Origin: Dehalococcoidia bacterium UBA1332
Lineage (GTDB): Bacteria; Chloroflexota; Dehalococcoidia; Lucifugimonadales; Lucifugimonadaceae
DNA length: 7,732 bases
Direction of reading: 5' to 3'
Assembly: GCA_002306745.1 (NCBI GenBank)
Contig: DBSW01000152.1
Span: forward strand, 1-7,732
Part shown: piece after piece, positions 1 to 6,391 of the stretch
Layout of the letters: every line of letters starts with the position of its first letter
Numbering within the stretch: the first letter of the stretch is position 1
Made by a program: the position numbers and the translations under genes
Notes under the pieces: generated by a model
Databases searched by the model: none
The model's input: only the letters and a program-made list of their open reading frames with translations
What the model was told of the DNA's origin: nothing

Positions 1-241
1 GTGTCAAATGTTAAGGATTTTTGAAGCATCCTCGGTTGATTTCCCGGAATAAACAATAGGGTACGTGGGTTGAAGATTTTTTCTGTCAATTATTTCTTGT
101 CTGGTTGAATTGTTTTGTTCACTTGTTTAGGGGAAGCTTGAATCATATTCGCTGTTAAGGCTCTTTGGTGACAGGATTTTATTATCGGGCTTCTATACGA
201 TGGGAGCTAGGACGTCAAAACGTACAAGGCACTGAACGACA

Positions 242-247
242 TATTAT
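242..247 (+). promoter_or_regulatory. Possible -10 box of a leaderless promoter
   Basis: TATTAT matches the sigma70 -10 consensus at 5 of 6 positions and lies exactly 6 nt before the A of the ATG at 254. That spacing would place the transcription start on the start codon itself. No Shine-Dalgarno-like sequence lies in front of this ATG, and an in-frame TGA at 233-235 excludes a longer protein, which together favour leaderless translation. No convincing -35 box is visible. The hexamer is seen directly; its function is inferred. Confidence 0.4.
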
Positions 248-253
248 TGCGAA

Positions 254-1195
254 ATGACAACTACTTATATAGCAACTTCTGCTTTAGATCCGATTTGTGA
301 CGCTGTTGAAGGTTTGCTTTCGAAGTCAAATGAAGTCGTTCGGGTTACTCCATCAGAGGTAGCGCATTTAGAGTCTCGTAAAGAGAGTTGCCTGGTAATT
401 TCTGAGCAAGTAGGGCAATCGGTTTTTTCTACGATTCCCAAAGATTTTGGTATGGTTCATTTTTTGGGATGCAGACCGCCGCGTGCTCTACTCGAACAGG
501 TTGAGAACTCCGATACAGTCATCGCAGGTATTTCTCCAAGTATTGCACCGCGTGTTGCTAATCGGGTTATTGGATTTACCGGTCCACTTCAAGTCAAGCC
601 AATGGGAGTTTGGGGGATTGTTGGGTTGGGCACAACTGGACTTGAGGTGGCGAGAAAAGTTACTTCAAACCTATCATCGGTATCTATTGCGGATATTCGT
701 ACTCCTAGGTCTGGAATTCTCAACGAACTGGGTATACGACGAAAAACTCTTGACCTGTTGGTCGCTGAATCAGATGTGGTCACACTTCATTTGTACGCTG
801 GACCGACAGCTAACCCACTTATTTCAAAACGAGAACTCAGTTTGATGAAGACTAATGCGGTGCTGATTAATACATCTGATTCATCTGTGGTTGATGAACA
901 AGCTGTACTTGATGCGCTCCGATCCGGACAACTTGCCGGTTATGCCACCGACTGCCCCGGTCCAATTTTCGAACTTCCCCATGAGTTACTGGCATCAGAT
1001 GGCAAGTTGCTGGTGACCACAAATCCACTCACAAGCCAGATTGGCGCCTCGGTAAATATAGCTAGGTTCGTGGATTTAAATGTACGGGCATTTTCTAACG
1101 GTGAGAAAGTTAAAGGCTGTTACGAACCTGTAGATTTCCCGATTGTCGGTGATCCAAGCTTTTGGTCGTCAAGGATGAGTCCTCGTCAGGATTAG
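254..1195 (+). CDS. D-2-hydroxyacid dehydrogenase-fold protein lacking the catalytic triad
   Basis: This 313-residue protein is near the usual family size. The central and C-terminal part is clearly the NAD-binding domain of the D-isomer-specific 2-hydroxyacid dehydrogenases. It has a Rossmann loop G124-L-G-T-T-G129, an acidic residue D147 at the end of the second strand (as in NAD-preferring members), the segment SDVVTLHLYAGPT (173-185), and MKTNAVLINTS (198-208) followed by VVDEQAVLDALRSGQLAGYATD. The catalytic residues of the family are Arg (in NTxRG), Glu (in DVFxxEP) and His (in TPH). Here NTARG reads NTSDS (Arg to D209), no Glu sits five residues after D233 (I238; the nearest is E240), and TPH reads TTN (His to N257). 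Nucleotide binding may persist, but ordinary hydride-transfer chemistry is unlikely, so I give no substrate or gene symbol. There is no Shine-Dalgarno, and an in-frame stop at 233 fixes the ATG. It ends 7 bp from the converging formate dehydrogenase gene. Confidence 0.88.
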   Translation: MTTTYIATSALDPICDAVEGLLSKSNEVVRVTPSEVAHLESRKESCLVISEQVGQSVFSTIPKDFGMVHFLGCRPPRALLEQVENSDTVIAGISPSIAPRVANRVIGFTGPLQVKPMGVWGIVGLGTTGLEVARKVTSNLSSVSIADIRTPRSGILNELGIRRKTLDLLVAESDVVTLHLYAGPTANPLISKRELSLMKTNAVLINTSDSSVVDEQAVLDALRSGQLAGYATDCPGPIFELPHELLASDGKLLVTTNPLTSQIGASVNIARFVDLNVRAFSNGEKVKGCYEPVDFPIVGDPSFWSSRMSPRQD

Positions 1196-1202
1196 CTTGC
1201 TG

Positions 1203-3938
1203 TCATTTTGGCGTGTTGATTTTGTTTACACGAACGGCACATGCTTTGAATTCTGGTGTTTCAGTTATGAAATCGAATGCGTCTGAAGTTAAGCGATTCG
1301 TCTGCGTTAACTCTGGGAAGGCAAAACTCATAAATACGGTTCCGTGAGGAGATCTGTCAGTTATTTTTACTGGGACTTTTACTGATCCGCGTCTTGAGCT
1401 GACTATGATCAACTCTCCGTCACGTAATTCAAGTTGCTCTGCGTCATATGGATTTATTTCAGCTAGTTCTGATGGGACGAGTAGGTCGAACCCACTGGCT
1501 CGTCCTGTTTGGGTTCCTGTGTGGTAAGTGGACCGGCGTCGCCCGGTTGTAAGTATGAGTGGGTACTCTGAGTCAGTTTGTTCAGCCGGTGGTATGTGAT
1601 CGACCGGAGCGAAATATCCCGGCATGCCGGAATCCATCTCGTCTTTGTGCAAATACTGAGTGCCCGGATGAGTTTCGTCCGGGCAGGGCCACTGTATTCC
1701 CCCTTCTCGTTCAAGTCTTTCGTAGGAAATACCCGTGAATATAGGCGCAAGACTTCTCATTTCGTCCCATACATCTCTCGCATTTTTTAGATTCTGGTTC
1801 ACTCCAAAACGTTGCATAATATCCAGAAGGATATCTACATCGGTTCGGGCCTCACCAACCGGTTTAATAGCGGCGCGGACGCGTTGCACTCGCCTTTCGG
1901 AATTGGCAAACGTACCTTCAGACTCTGCAAACGACCCAGCAGGCAAAATTACATCTGCCAATTTCGCTGTATCGGTCATAAAAATATCTTGAACTACGAT
2001 GAAATCAGTAGCTTCAAGTGCTGCTTGAGCGTGGTTAGTATTCGGATCGGAAACCACTGTGTTTTCGCCCATTATGTAAACACCTCTAACACGACCTCTA
2101 AGCATTTGATCCATCGCCGTAATTTTGGTTATGCCTCGACGTTTTGGTAGATCAGTTTTCCATACTTTTTCGAACTTTTCTCGAACACCTGGTCGCTCGA
2201 TTTTTTGATATCCGGGTAAGTCGGTTGGCAGGGCACCAGAATCTGACGCTCCTTGCACATTATTTTGCCCTCTAAGCGGGTTTACACCAGCATTTTCCTT
2301 GCCGAAGTTTCCACCCAGCATTCCCAAATTAGCGATGGATTGAACATTATGAGATCCACATGAGTGCTCCGTTATTCCGAGCGTGTAGCATATAGCCGCT
2401 TTTCCAGATGCAGCGGCGTATTCACGTGCAGTGTCGACGATATCCTGCACGGTTATACCGCAGATCTGTGAAGCGTACTCGGGAGTGTAAAACTCTAGAT
2501 GGCGAGTAAGTTCCTCGAATCCTTCAGTGCGTTTTGCAACATATTCCCGGTCGTAAAGACCCTCTTTGATCATTACATGCGCAATTGCATTGAAAAGTGG
2601 AATATCTGTGCCTATGTTTATTTGAAGGTAGCGAGTTGCCCATCGCGTTAGTTCGGTCTTACGGGGATCTACAACAATTAACTTTGCACCGTTACGAACC
2701 GCGCGTTTCATACGGAGTGAAATTACTGGATGTGCTTCAGTGGTGTTCGACCCTGCGACTAGTAATAAATCAGTGCCTGCTAACTCTTCAATAGAGTTAG
2801 TCATTGCGCCCTTACCAACCATGACCGCCATACCGGCGACCGTTGGAGCATGTCAGGTACGTGAACAATTATCGATATTATTAGTACCGATACCTACTCG
2901 TGCGAATTTCTGCATCAAGTAGTTCGCTTCAGTAACTGTTCTGGCTGATGACCAGCATACGAGGGAGTCTGGACCAGATTCTTCACGAATTTTAGTGAAA
3001 TTATCTTTGATGAGATCTAGAGCTTCATCCCACGAGCCGCGCCTGAACTTACCTTGTTCTTTGATTAGCGGGTACTTGAGTCGTTCATCGTTATTAACGA
3101 ATTCCCAAGATGCGAATTGCCCTTTTACACATAAAGACCCTCGGCTTGGAGCACTGAAGTCTGGTTCCGTGCCTTTTAGTTCCCCATTTTGAGTAAGCAG
3201 ATGAATACCGCATCCCACTCCACAGTAAGGGCAAATCGATTGAGTTCGTTCGAGTTTATTTGCTTTGGTTTTGTTAACTATTTTTTTGTCAGTTAGCGCT
3301 CCTGTTGGGCATGTATTAATGCATTGGCCGCAGAAAGTGCATGGTGAATCTAAAAGATTGTTTTTGAAATACGAAGCAATTGAATTGCTTTGGCCTCTAT
3401 CTTTTACTGTGATGGCAGAAGCTTGTTCCCAGTCATTACATACGTTAGTGCATCGAAAACAAGATATACAGTAATCGTAATCTCTTTGGATGAATGGATT
3501 GGGATCGTCTGCTTTTTTCCTTGGTACTAGAGGAGGAAAGGCATCCCATTTCGCATCATATTCTTCCGTTGCTGTATGAAGTTCGCATTTTTTAAAAGAT
3601 AGGCACTTAGGACATGCATTCGGGGAAGAAGTTTCTGAAAGCAGCAATTCAAGTAGCGTTTTTCGATATCGCTTTATTGAATCAGAGTGTGTTTCAACTT
3701 TCATGTTGTCTGCAGTGAATGCAGTGCAGGCAGCTACCTGTTGAGTTTTTCCATCTACCGCGGTGTCGACAAGACACAATCTGCAGGTGCCCTGTGGTCC
3801 AATGCGTTCGTCATAACAGAGGGTGGGGACATCAAAACCAGCAGATCTAATCGCATCGAGTACTCGGGTCTCAGTATTACACCCGACATTAATGCCGTTT
3901 ATCTCTACGTTTAATTTTTTGTTGACTTCAGTAGTCAT
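1203..3938 (-). CDS. fdhA: Selenocysteine-containing formate dehydrogenase alpha subunit (UGA at 2855-2853 read as Sec)
   Basis: This Mo/W-bisMGD formate dehydrogenase (also named fdhF) interconverts formate and CO2, presumably in the cytoplasm since no Tat signal is seen. It is one 911-residue reading frame interrupted only by an in-frame TGA at codon 362. The N-terminus is NuoG-like: a [2Fe-2S] domain with C41, C52, C55 and C71, then the distal [4Fe-4S] motif C109-x2-C-x5-C118, where the usual His ligand position is S105. Two ferredoxin clusters follow (C157/160/163/167 and C200/203/206/210), then the catalytic-domain cluster C236/239/243/270 with K272. The context around 362 is DNCSRT-U-HAPTVAG, matching the Sec-His active site of E. 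coli FdhF. The active-site Arg lies in NPLRGQNNVQG (R556), and the C-terminal molybdopterin dinucleotide-binding domain starts near 792. Length and domain order resemble the Sec-containing Moorella FdhA. In-frame stops upstream fix the ATG at 3938, which has no clear Shine-Dalgarno. The dedA gene lies 111 bp upstream on the same strand. No NAD(P)H-oxidising partner subunits are adjacent. An annotator ignoring Sec would split it at 2853 and restart at 2831. Confidence 0.94.
2823..2841 (-). promoter_or_regulatory. Putative bacterial SECIS hairpin
   Basis: On the mRNA, GGUCGCC pairs with GGCGGUC to make a 7-bp stem, including two G-U pairs, closed by a five-base loop GGUAU. The stem begins 12 nt and the loop 19 nt after the UGA. 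In E. coli fdhF, as I recall its sequence, the SelB-binding loop (GGUCU) lies at the same offset. The shared apical GGU and spacing support binding by the SelB elongation factor. Pairing was worked out by hand, without energy calculation. Confidence 0.8.
2853..2855 (-). other. In-frame UGA selenocysteine codon (Sec362)
   Basis: The reverse complement of 2853-2855 is TGA, in frame between ...NNIDNCSRT and HAPTVAGMAVMVG... Both halves belong to the same domain of formate dehydrogenase, with no missing or repeated residues at the junction. The position is the one where this enzyme family carries Sec or Cys as a Mo/W ligand, followed by the conserved active-site His. A random nonsense mutation at exactly this codon would be a large coincidence. 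Confidence 0.93.
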
Positions 3939-4049
3939 GGCTGGCGAATGATGTTGACTGTGATGTGAATTTCAACTGTATTTGATGGCAGAACTGGCAA
4001 TATATCTTATTTGTGATTTTAGGTTAGGAAATACCAAATCTTTATTGTA

Positions 4050-4727
4050 TTAACTTGCGGTCGTGTCACGTTCAGTAGACTCGGCTCTAATTTCTTTGAT
4101 TCTTTTCCATACGAACCAGATCAAGATTGCAATTACGCTTCCGATTATTGGTAAGTCAAAGGGCTTTGTTGTATCACGAATTACGTCATAGTTCTCGCCT
4201 AGTAGATATCCTCCCCAAGCTAGTCCTAGCGTCCAAGGGAACGCACCAATGAACGTGAATATCGAAAATCTGGCAACGTTCATGCGGGCAATCCCGGCAG
4301 GAATTGATATGAAGCCTCTCACACCAGGGATCATCCTGGCTATAAATACGGTTAGTTCACCTCGTGTATTAAACCAGTTATCAGCTCGTTCAAGATCCTT
4401 ACCTGTGATCAGCATGAATTTACCGTATTTTTCTATGAATGGGCGTCCACCTGCCCGCGAGATGTAATATTCGATTAGCGAGCCGATGAGGCTGCCGACT
4501 GCACCCCAAAAACCTGCGACGAAAACGAATAACACGCCCTGACCTTCATCTAGGACTAACCGCCAGCCAGCTAAGGGCATAATTACTTCACTAGGCAGTG
4601 GGATAGCAGTGCTCTCGATTGACATAAGGATCACAACGCCAAACCATCCCATGAAATCGTATATGGCGGTGGAAAAGTCGAGTACAAATGTCTCTAACGA
4701 GTGAATTAAGTCTGTTATTAGTCCGAT
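4050..4727 (-). CDS. DedA-family membrane protein, probably non-AUG start
   Basis: Integral membrane protein of the DedA/VTT family, whose members have been linked to undecaprenyl phosphate or phospholipid flipping and to proton-dependent envelope homeostasis. Hallmarks are visible: ESTAIPLPSEVIMPLAG near the N-terminus, the segment GSLIGSLIEYYISRAGGRP, and the signature FIARMIPGVRGFISIPAG, followed by hydrophobic segments and a basic, charged C-terminus. The first ATG is at 4652 (200 residues), but it has no Shine-Dalgarno and begins directly at the first membrane segment. The frame stays open to a TAG at 4769-4767, and its upstream translation (IGLITDLIHSLETFVLDF...) looks like the usual DedA N-terminus. 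A GGAG (4739-4736) lies 8 nt before an ATC codon at 4727-4725, so I extend to 225 residues. No ATG, GTG or TTG exists in the extension. The family call is firm; the start is not. It lies 111 bp upstream of fdhA on the same strand, so co-transcription is possible. Confidence 0.87.
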   Translation of the reverse strand: MGLITDLIHSLETFVLDFSTAIYDFMGWFGVVILMSIESTAIPLPSEVIMPLAGWRLVLDEGQGVLFVFVAGFWGAVGSLIGSLIEYYISRAGGRPFIEKYGKFMLITGKDLERADNWFNTRGELTVFIARMIPGVRGFISIPAGIARMNVARFSIFTFIGAFPWTLGLAWGGYLLGENYDVIRDTTKPFDLPIIGSVIAILIWFVWKRIKEIRAESTERDTTAS

Positions 4728-4735
4728 TGTTGAAA

Positions 4736-4739
4736 CTCC
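4736..4739 (-). promoter_or_regulatory. Shine-Dalgarno GGAG that favours the upstream dedA start
   Basis: On the minus strand, ACGGAGTT contains GGAG with 8 nt to the ATC at 4727-4725. No such motif precedes the ATG at 4652. This is the main nucleotide-level reason for preferring the longer DedA protein. Confidence 0.4.
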
Positions 4740-4821
4740 GTAAAAGGATTTTGACGGCAGTTTGATCTAGCGATCTTTTTCGTCATATAGATATTGTTGC
4801 AATAGTAGGGTGGAGGAGACA

Positions 4822-4838
4822 ACAGTTTCGATAACTGT
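4822..4838. repeat. 6-bp perfect inverted repeat upstream of dedA
   Basis: ACAGTT and AACTGT are exact reverse complements around TCGAT, followed on the plus strand by AATTTTG. It could be a weak terminator or an operator upstream of dedA. The short stem makes chance occurrence quite possible. Confidence 0.3.
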
Positions 4839-5031
4839 AATTTTGTGGTCGCGTTTACGGGTTCTCCAATAGTTAAAGTAAAAATTCAATTATTTACCTT
4901 GCAATCAATTTTGTTTTTGGGCGTTTTGAACTCACACAACCACGGAGAGCCTTTTGAGCAGGAATGCTTGGGGGTTTTCACATTTATCTACTACCAAGGC
5001 CCTGAAGGCGCACTGGCAATCTACTACTGAG

Positions 5032-5051
5032 TTTACACATATACGTGTGAA
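5032..5051. repeat. Operator-like imperfect palindrome
   Basis: TTTACAC and GTGTGAA face each other around ATATAC with one mismatch (a G-T wobble if transcribed). The size and symmetry suit a dimeric regulator, but it is 380 bp upstream of the next gene and its role is unknown. Confidence 0.3.
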
Positions 5052-5226
5052 GCTCCTCGGTCATTTATTTAAGCCAGCGCAAATGTCGATATAAATGTTA
5101 GCTGGAAAAGTGATTCAGGAATATTACTTGTGCAAAATGTGGCAGAAAAACCACACAATGTATAAACAGTCTAGCCTAATCTTATTATGAACTAGGCAAT
5201 TTCATGAAAAATATGCTTTAAATTAA

Positions 5227-5243
5227 ATTTGTTTTGAACAAAT
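5227..5243. repeat. 7-bp perfect inverted repeat upstream of the HTH gene promoter
   Basis: ATTTGTT and AACAAAT are exact reverse complements separated by TTG. It lies about 35 bp upstream of the TTGACT -35 box at 5279, a suitable place for an activator or autoregulator, but AT-rich DNA makes such dyads common. Confidence 0.3.
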
Positions 5244-5278
5244 ATAAAATATATTCAAAATAAAGAATAAACTAATTC

Positions 5279-5308
5279 TTGACTTGTCCATAGTATTTTT
5301 AGTATGGT
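5279..5308 (+). promoter_or_regulatory. Sigma70-type promoter for the HTH gene
   Basis: TTGACT (5279-5284, 5 of 6 to the -35 consensus) is followed after 18 nt by TATGGT (5303-5308, 4 of 6). Transcription starting near 5315 would give a leader of roughly 100 nt before the ATG at 5413. The leader holds only small dyads, such as CTAAC-G-GTTAG near 5313-5323, and I recognise no riboswitch. Confidence 0.5.
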
Positions 5309-5412
5309 TTTTCTAACGGTTAGGTTCTGAAATGTGCTGTGACTAAGTGGTTCAGTCTTGGCTTGTGATCTGCTCTATGAGGTTTACCTAATAACATCAG
5401 TAGGGGATACCG

Positions 5413-5643
5413 ATGCAAGGGTCGAAAACAAAAAAAATGCTTGTCGCTGAACGTAAGCTCCGTAGGCCACTCGAACGTGCACTACCGGAAATGGTCAATG
5501 AAGTTGGTCTTACTGGTGCTGCTAAAAAGCTGGGCGTAAGTAAGGCGACTTTAAGCTATTGGCTTCTAAAATTGGGTATTGAAATACGAAGAGTCGCTTT
5601 GGCTCCTGGCGAAGAAATTGAGATACGCAGAATCTCTGGTTAA
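5413..5643 (+). CDS. Small helix-turn-helix DNA-binding protein
   Basis: This 76-residue soluble protein is very basic at its N-terminus (MQGSKTKKMLVAERKLRRP). A helix-turn-helix spans residues 33-56 (LTGAAKKLGVSKATLSYWLLKLGI): the first helix carries the small AA residues, the turn is LGVS, and the recognition helix is KATLSYWLLKLG. This resembles the Fis/resolvase/transposase-type HTH found in many bacterial regulators. The short tail (RVALAPGEEIEIRRISG) may be a dimerisation strand. The start is supported by AGGGGA (5402-5407) 5 nt before the ATG; an internal ATG at codon 9 has no such site. A run of eight A residues lies near the start. It could be a local transcription factor or a nucleoid-type protein. 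The targets are unknown; nearby inverted repeats at 5227, 5686 and 5710 are candidates. I recognise the fold, not the specific family. Confidence 0.75.
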   Translation: MQGSKTKKMLVAERKLRRPLERALPEMVNEVGLTGAAKKLGVSKATLSYWLLKLGIEIRRVALAPGEEIEIRRISG

Positions 5644-5685
5644 CCACTTTTGAACCTTGAAACGCTGTTATGACTCAGACCGTAT

Positions 5686-5706
5686 TGTGATTATCGGAAA
5701 ATCACA
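5686..5706. repeat. 7-bp perfect inverted repeat downstream of the HTH gene
   Basis: TGTGATT and AATCACA are exact reverse complements around the 7-nt loop ATCGGAA, 43 bp after the HTH stop codon. It could be a terminator stem, though no T-run follows directly (ATCAAATTTTGG), or an operator for the cytochrome gene. It is not a standard CRP site, because TGTGA and TCACA are 11 nt apart rather than 6. Confidence 0.4.
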
Positions 5707-5709
5707 TCA

Positions 5710-5741
5710 AATTTTGGTCAAATTGTTCATTGACCAAAATT
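5710..5741. repeat. 12-bp perfect inverted repeat upstream of the cytochrome gene
   Basis: AATTTTGGTCAA (5710-5721) and TTGACCAAAATT (5730-5741) are exact reverse complements around the 8-nt centre ATTGTTCA. This is the strongest dyad in the window. No U-run follows the 3' arm on either strand, so a simple terminator is less likely than an operator. TTGACC (5730-5735) could serve as a -35 box, with a poor -10 TAACTT (5753-5758) after 17 nt. GTCAAATTG and TTGACCAAA both recur at the dnaN promoter (about 7269-7283). Confidence 0.55.
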
Positions 5742-5812
5742 ACAGCTATTGCTAACTTGGCATTACCAATAGTTTCAAGTGTGATTCCAAGGTCTAAACC
5801 TATTCAACAGCT

Positions 5813-5817
5813 GAGGA
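5813..5817 (+). promoter_or_regulatory. Shine-Dalgarno GAGGA that decides the cytochrome start
   Basis: GAGGA lies 8 nt before the GTG at 5826-5828. The upstream alternative, TTG at 5730, sits inside the inverted repeat 5710-5741 and would add 32 residues in front of the signal peptide. The site therefore favours the GTG start. Confidence 0.65.
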
Positions 5818-5825
5818 AACAAAAA

Positions 5826-6278
5826 GTGCCGGGAAAACACATACAAATCTTGATGTCCGCTCTAATAATTGCGGTATTTGCGACTACGGCATGCGAAGAA
5901 GAGGTTATTCCCACACAAGTACCGGTTGAATTTCATCCGACAGCTGCACCTGTTGTAGAACGTCCTGACAGTTCGTCCATGAGCGCAGAAGTTGTCGTAT
6001 CTATTGGGGGGGATTCGGCTGTCGGTGAGGTGTTATTTTCAAATTGCAGTGCTTGCCATTCGACTGGTGAAGACACGGTGGTTGGTCCTGGTCTAGCGGG
6101 GGTATATGACCGTGCAGGCACTAGGACCTCATTAGACGCCGAAGCATACTTAGTTCAGTCGATTAGAGAGCCAAGTGTCTACCTTGTTGAAGGATTTGCT
6201 GCTCTGATGCCTGCTTTTGACCAACTTAGTGATCAGGATATTCAGGATCTTATTGCTTACCTGAAAACCTTGAATTAG
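5826..6278 (+). CDS. Lipoprotein monohaem class I cytochrome c
   Basis: From the GTG start this is a 150-residue exported electron carrier. The N-terminus has a short basic stretch (PGKHIQ), a hydrophobic core (ILMSALIIAVFATTA) and a probable lipidated Cys at residue 23, followed by EEE. The lipobox ATTAC is not ideal, as -3 is Thr. A Pro/Thr/Glu-rich linker (about 27-60) tethers a class I cytochrome c domain with haem motif C74-S-A-C77-H78 and probable axial Met128 in ALMPAFDQLS, ending in the conserved C-terminal helix DQDIQDLIAYLKTL. The haem domain is of the small cytochrome c/COX subunit II C-terminal type. It likely shuttles electrons at the outer face of the membrane; its partner oxidase or reductase is not in the window. 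It stands 182 bp after the HTH gene and converges with larB, so it may be monocistronic. Confidence 0.88.
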   Translation: MPGKHIQILMSALIIAVFATTACEEEVIPTQVPVEFHPTAAPVVERPDSSSMSAEVVVSIGGDSAVGEVLFSNCSACHSTGEDTVVGPGLAGVYDRAGTRTSLDAEAYLVQSIREPSVYLVEGFAALMPAFDQLSDQDIQDLIAYLKTLN

Positions 6279-6316
6279 ACTTTTCAATCGCCCGCCGCGA
6301 ATTTATGGGATCAATG

Positions 6317-6334
6317 CCTTGATTGGTATCAGGG
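6317..6334. terminator. Possible terminator hairpin between cytochrome gene and larB
   Basis: CCTTGAT pairs with ATCAGGG (one G-U) around TGGT, 38 bp after the cytochrome stop in a 113-bp gap between convergent genes. The following sequence (CTTCGTAATTTC) has only a weak T-tract. A second imperfect hairpin lies at 6346-6369 (CGATAGTT / AACTATTCG). A terminator is expected here by position, but neither stem is strong. Confidence 0.35.
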
Positions 6335-6391
6335 CTTCGTAATTTCGATAGTTATTCTGAAACTATTCGAAATATCAGATGTATAACCGTC

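Larger units (their letters stand above)
4770..5278. other. Gene-poor AT-rich intergenic region with scattered inverted repeats
   Basis: Between dedA and the helix-turn-helix gene I find no reading frame that resembles a protein and no tRNA-like or rRNA-like structure. The GTG frame at 4845-5030 has no ribosome site and no recognisable content. Small dyads are present: ACAGTT/AACTGT around TCGAT (4822-4838), TTTACAC/GTGTGAA around a 6-nt centre (5032-5051, one mismatch), TGTGG/CCACA (near 5139-5156) and ATTTGTT/AACAAAT around TTG (5227-5243). Composition shifts from mixed (4800-5100) to strongly AT-rich (about 5160-5290). It may hold divergent promoters, an unrecognised small RNA, or a decayed gene. 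Confidence 0.5.

Noticed and set aside
2..52. Possible 3' end of an upstream plus-strand gene (frame ending at TAA 50-52)
   Set aside because: Only 16 codons are visible with no recognisable content; the rest of 1-241 shows nothing I can name.
2831..2855. Nonsense mutation or frameshift splitting the formate dehydrogenase (pseudogene)
   Set aside because: The stop is in frame, sits exactly at the Sec ligand codon, and is followed by a SECIS-like hairpin, with both halves fully conserved.
4845..5030. 61-codon GTG-started reading frame
   Set aside because: No ribosome site at suitable spacing, no recognisable domain, and composition like non-coding DNA.
5686..5706. CRP/FNR-type operator (TGTGA...TCACA)
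   Set aside because: The half-sites are 11 nt apart instead of 6; kept only as a generic inverted repeat.
5730..5825. Upstream TTG start for the cytochrome c gene
   Set aside because: It lies inside the inverted repeat with no Shine-Dalgarno and would place 32 extra residues before the signal peptide; GTG 5826 has GAGGA at 8 nt.
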